Origin: Draconibacterium orientale
Lineage (GTDB): Bacteria; Bacteroidota; Bacteroidia; Bacteroidales; JAADGE01
Length of the DNA: 33,855 bases
NCBI GenBank assembly: GCA_020721645.1
Contig: DYMH01000024.1
Location: 1-33,855 of the forward strand
Direction of reading: 5' to 3'
Below are positions 31,614-33,855 of this stretch, in pieces. The number at the start of each line of letters is the position of its first letter. Position 1 is the stretch's first letter. Under the pieces are notes generated by a model that was not told the origin of the DNA, ran no database searches, and was given only the letters and a program-made list of their open reading frames with translations. Both the position numbers and the translations under genes were made by a program.

Positions 31614-32716
31614 AGAATCGAGTCTGTGAAAATTGTGAGATAATCTTGTTCTGCTTGGGCTTTGATGATTTTAAACCTGTTTTCGAAATCATTGGCACCG
31701 GTTTTTAACCACTTATAAATTTCAGTCAGTTTTTCAAAATTCATGTCATTTACAAAATATGAGTGCGAACCGACAACTTCTGCCATTTTTGCCCGAGAAT
31801 CGTTACCAATAATCACGGCAGGGCGACCGAATGAAATGATTGGAAAAGCTCCGTGAATGCGATTCATGATTCCGTATTTAACTTTTGCATAAAATTTTAT
31901 ATAATCAACGTAATTTTCGGAATAAAAAGTTTCAGAATCAGGAAATTTGGTTTTTGCCGTTTTTAATTCTTTTTTGCTGTGGCAAATAAAAACGGTTTTC
32001 TCTTTGTCTTTTATTTCATTATAAAACTTTGTAAATTCATTGTCCCATTTTTCGTAATCAATTTTTTGCCCAAACTCGTAATGACCTCCGCCGCTCATAA
32101 AATTCAATGCCAAATATTCCGGATTTTCGGGTTTGATATTCAGCAAATCGGACACAAATATTGATGTGCAAGGAATAACAGGAGCCGCGATTTTCAATGA
32201 ATCGAGCATTTGAGATGCAATATTGTCGCGAAGTGTTGTTAATGCAGACACAGAGCTTAATTCTTTGATGTATTTTGAACATTTTGGGCATTTTGTGACT
32301 TCTTTTCCATTGCTTTCCCACGTTTGACACGAACCGGCTGCAATATTAAAAAATTTTGCTTTCGATTTGCATAATCTTTTTTTTATCAAAGGCTTATACC
32401 ATTCGTTGTCGGCACAATGAGCTTCCGGTTTGCCCGAATGACACCAATAAACAGGTGCTCCGCTTTGAATGACGATGTCGGCTTGCAAAATTTTATCTTT
32501 GTTTGAAAGTATCGGCAAAATGAATTCGAGAAGTTGCGAAATGCGGTAGTTTCTGAGACGTTCAAACCCCTTTACAACCGTTATCGGACTGTGTTTGTGG
32601 ATATATTCATATTCTATCGGGCGATTTAATTTTGAGAGTAAATATTTTATTCCTTCCCGAATAAAATCGTCGCCAACGTTGTGATTTATTGTTGTTATAA
32701 AAGTAATTTTAAGCAT
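31610..32716 (-). CDS. Polysaccharide pyruvyl transferase family protein
   Basis: The 368-residue protein fits the PS_pyruv_trans family: N-terminal FITTINHNVGDDFIREGIKYL (about 6-26), IVIQSGAPVYW (81-91), a FICHSKKE strand (243-250) and the diagnostic YGIMNRIHGAFPIISFGRPAVIIGND (about 281-306) with His288. Family enzymes attach pyruvate ketals to surface sugars, but some members have other roles. A middle insert carries Cys143-Pro-Lys-Cys146 together with Cys92, Cys101 and Cys130, not usual in the core family, and may form a metal site. It overlaps the methyltransferase gene by 8 bases and the GT9 gene by 4 bases, a tightly coupled operon. Confidence 0.87.
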   Translation of the reverse strand: MLKITFITTINHNVGDDFIREGIKYLLSKLNRPIEYEYIHKHSPITVVKGFERLRNYRISQLLEFILPILSNKDKILQADIVIQSGAPVYWCHSGKPEAHCADNEWYKPLIKKRLCKSKAKFFNIAAGSCQTWESNGKEVTKCPKCSKYIKELSSVSALTTLRDNIASQMLDSLKIAAPVIPCTSIFVSDLLNIKPENPEYLALNFMSGGGHYEFGQKIDYEKWDNEFTKFYNEIKDKEKTVFICHSKKELKTAKTKFPDSETFYSENYVDYIKFYAKVKYGIMNRIHGAFPIISFGRPAVIIGNDSRAKMAEVVGSHSYFVNDMNFEKLTEIYKWLKTGANDFENRFKIIKAQAEQDYLTIFTDSIL

Positions 32717-33557
32717 CGTTTTTAAATTTTAGAAATGCAAGATAAGGTTTTGATAAGCCGACTGGTGTTTTACTTTTAAGCATGAAGATTTTGGAAATTA
32801 AATTAAAAAATCGACCGAATATGAAACCGAATTTTCCGGAACCTAATATCGTTCCCAATCTTTTATGAATATTATTTTTAAAGAAAAAGCGTTCTCCTAT
32901 GTAAGTTTGGTCGATTAATTTTAAGCCCGTCGGAATTATTATTTGATTTCTCAATGTTTCTTCATCATAAAATCTTTGGAAAAATATTTTTTCATTCCTC
33001 TTATTATCAATGTAATACACGTTTTTATAGGTATATTCGTGAAAAAATTTTTTATAGAAAGGAACCGAAATTGTGAAAATTCCGGTTGTGTTTAAAAGTG
33101 ATTTTATAATTTTCGAAGCTTCAATATCTCCGCCGTTTTCGGGATAAATGTGTTCAAAAACCGAACTCGAAAAAATGTAATCGAAACTCCCGATTTTGTT
33201 CTTTAAATCTTGATTTTTAATGTCTTCTTGTATTGTTTTAATATTTTTCAATTTTAAAACATTGATTCTCTGTTTCATATCCAAAATTTCATCATCAAAC
33301 GGGTTCAAATAAAGTATTTCCCATTTCGGATTGTGATATGCCAAACTCAACGACAATAATTGCGGCGATGAAATATCCAAAATCCTCAACTTGTTTCTTT
33401 TTTCGTTCAGAATACCGCTGATATCAATCACTTCCGGAATTTCTCGTGTGCGAGTATAAGCTACGGGCATCAGTAAATTTTGAACCGCAGCTTTCATTAA
33501 ATTCAACGAAAACTTATTATAGGTTTTTCTGAATATTTTTTTTGCTTGATATTTCAA
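32709..33557 (-). CDS. SAM-dependent methyltransferase-like protein
   Basis: This 282-residue protein has the shape of a class I methyltransferase: a strand LRILDIS (about 57-63) in place of motif I, a second strand WEILYLNPFDDEI with an acidic residue, then the strand FDYIFSSSVFEHI (about 126-138), the usual Methyltransf_11 motif, and GIFTISVPFY. Motif I lacks the usual G-x-G glycines (DISSPQLLS), so SAM binding is uncertain. A basic N-terminus (MKYQAKKIFRKTYNK) and a C-terminal hydrophobic patch (GFIFGRFFNLISKIFML) could attach it to the membrane. It is the first gene of the three-gene glycan operon and overlaps the next by eight bases. Confidence 0.78.
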   Translation of the reverse strand: MKYQAKKIFRKTYNKFSLNLMKAAVQNLLMPVAYTRTREIPEVIDISGILNEKRNKLRILDISSPQLLSLSLAYHNPKWEILYLNPFDDEILDMKQRINVLKLKNIKTIQEDIKNQDLKNKIGSFDYIFSSSVFEHIYPENGGDIEASKIIKSLLNTTGIFTISVPFYKKFFHEYTYKNVYYIDNKRNEKIFFQRFYDEETLRNQIIIPTGLKLIDQTYIGERFFFKNNIHKRLGTILGSGKFGFIFGRFFNLISKIFMLKSKTPVGLSKPYLAFLKFKNDA

Positions 33558-33707
33558 ATGAACGATTTAATTTTTTAATGTAACTTATCATAAAAAAAAA
33601 CAATAAACAGTTTTAATTAAATATATAGTGAAAAATAAAATCTTTGAAAATAATTGTGGATACAAATAATCGAATATTTTAAATAGAGTCTGTATTTAAA
33701 GTGAAAA

Positions 33708-33715
33708 TAAATTTG
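33708..33715 (+). promoter_or_regulatory. Candidate -7 promoter element at right edge
   Basis: TAAATTTG followed by C matches TAnnTTTG and lies 43 bases before the ATG at 33759. No TTG is found at -33. A 9-codon frame (33733-33762, MYFRAKYML) ends in TGA overlapping that ATG, and might be a leader peptide. Confidence 0.35.
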
Positions 33716-33758
33716 CATACATTATTGATTATATGTATTTTAGAGCAAAATATATGCT

Positions 33759-33855
33759 ATGAAATTATACAACGAAATCAAGCTCCGCTTCAACGAACCT
33801 CTTTGGGCATTAACACCCGAATTAGCACTCTTTGATGTCATATTGGAACAAAAAC
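33759..33855 (+). CDS. Unrecognised protein, N-terminal fragment (cut by window end)
   Basis: An ATG at 33759 opens a frame of 32 codons to the end of the window: MKLYNEIKLRFNEPLWALTP then ELALFDVILEQK. It looks coding (no stop, helical amphipathic pattern, no signal peptide) and has a -7 element upstream. I recognise no family from so short a piece. It is divergent from the methyltransferase gene. Confidence 0.55.
   Translation, partial: MKLYNEIKLRFNEPLWALTPELALFDVILEQK

Noticed and set aside
1-33855. tRNA, rRNA, CRISPR or riboswitch
   Set aside because: Intergenic gaps are short and A/T-rich; no cloverleaf, repeat-spacer array or TPP (THI-box) signature was seen, including upstream of thiL.

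Overview
The window looks like the chromosome of a member of the Bacteroidota, most likely class Bacteroidia or a relative. The evidence is an AT-rich sequence, a complete gldK-gldL-gldM-gldN (porK-N) type IX secretion core with a PorP/SprF-like gene just upstream, a TopA with GxFGP-type C-terminal repeats, a sigma-54 gene, a YfhO-like membrane protein, and repeated TAnnTTTG-type -7 promoter elements with little Shine-Dalgarno signal. I cannot assign genus or species.

Layout. (1) 1-1671, minus strand: an LEA14-like lipoprotein, a secreted SPOR-domain protein and a DUF481-like outer-membrane protein cut by the left edge. (2) 1705-2748, plus: thiL. (3) 2887-4379, minus: the MlaF ATPase and MlaE permease pair of a lipid (Mla/Mce) ABC transporter. 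(4) 4563-5654, plus: mannose-1-phosphate guanylyltransferase, ending at a bidirectional terminator shared with gldN. (5) 5686-15844, minus: in transcription order topA, an arginase-fold protein lacking several metal ligands, porP/sprF-like, gldK, [terminator], gldL, gldM, gldN. (6) 16043-21420, plus: penicillin-binding protein 1A, GDP-mannose 4,6-dehydratase, a short-chain dehydrogenase and an alpha/beta hydrolase. (7) 21505-23602, minus: rpoN followed by a PAP2-like membrane protein. (8) 23816-26708, plus: a large secreted protein with a possible Cys-His-Asp transglutaminase-like core, and a YgjP-type zinc metallopeptidase. (9) 26787-29507, minus: YfhO family membrane protein. (10) 29682-30327, plus: a MntA-HepT toxin-antitoxin pair. 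(11) 30447-33557, minus: an overlapping three-gene surface-glycan operon (methyltransferase, polysaccharide pyruvyl transferase-like, GT9 glycosyltransferase). (12) 33759 to the end: start of an unrecognised gene.

How the parts fit. Most genes serve the cell envelope: protein secretion across the outer membrane (T9SS), phospholipid transport (MlaEF), peptidoglycan synthesis (PBP1A), GDP-sugar supply (ManC giving GDP-mannose, Gmd giving GDP-4-keto-6-deoxymannose) and glycan assembly (GT9, pyruvyl transferase-like, YfhO). The T9SS genes can be read as two transcription units, porP-gldK and gldLMN, because a strong terminator-like hairpin lies between gldK and gldL.

No rRNA, tRNA, CRISPR array, insertion sequence or replication origin was seen. 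No stretch longer than 300 bases lacks a gene; the longest gap is 6529-6769 (241 bases). The items most worth a second look are the transglutaminase-like secreted protein, the probable arginase pseudoenzyme beside topA and the T9SS genes, the gldK/gldL terminator, the toxin-antitoxin insertion with its adjacent GC-richer island, and the 7/14-bp tandem repeat.
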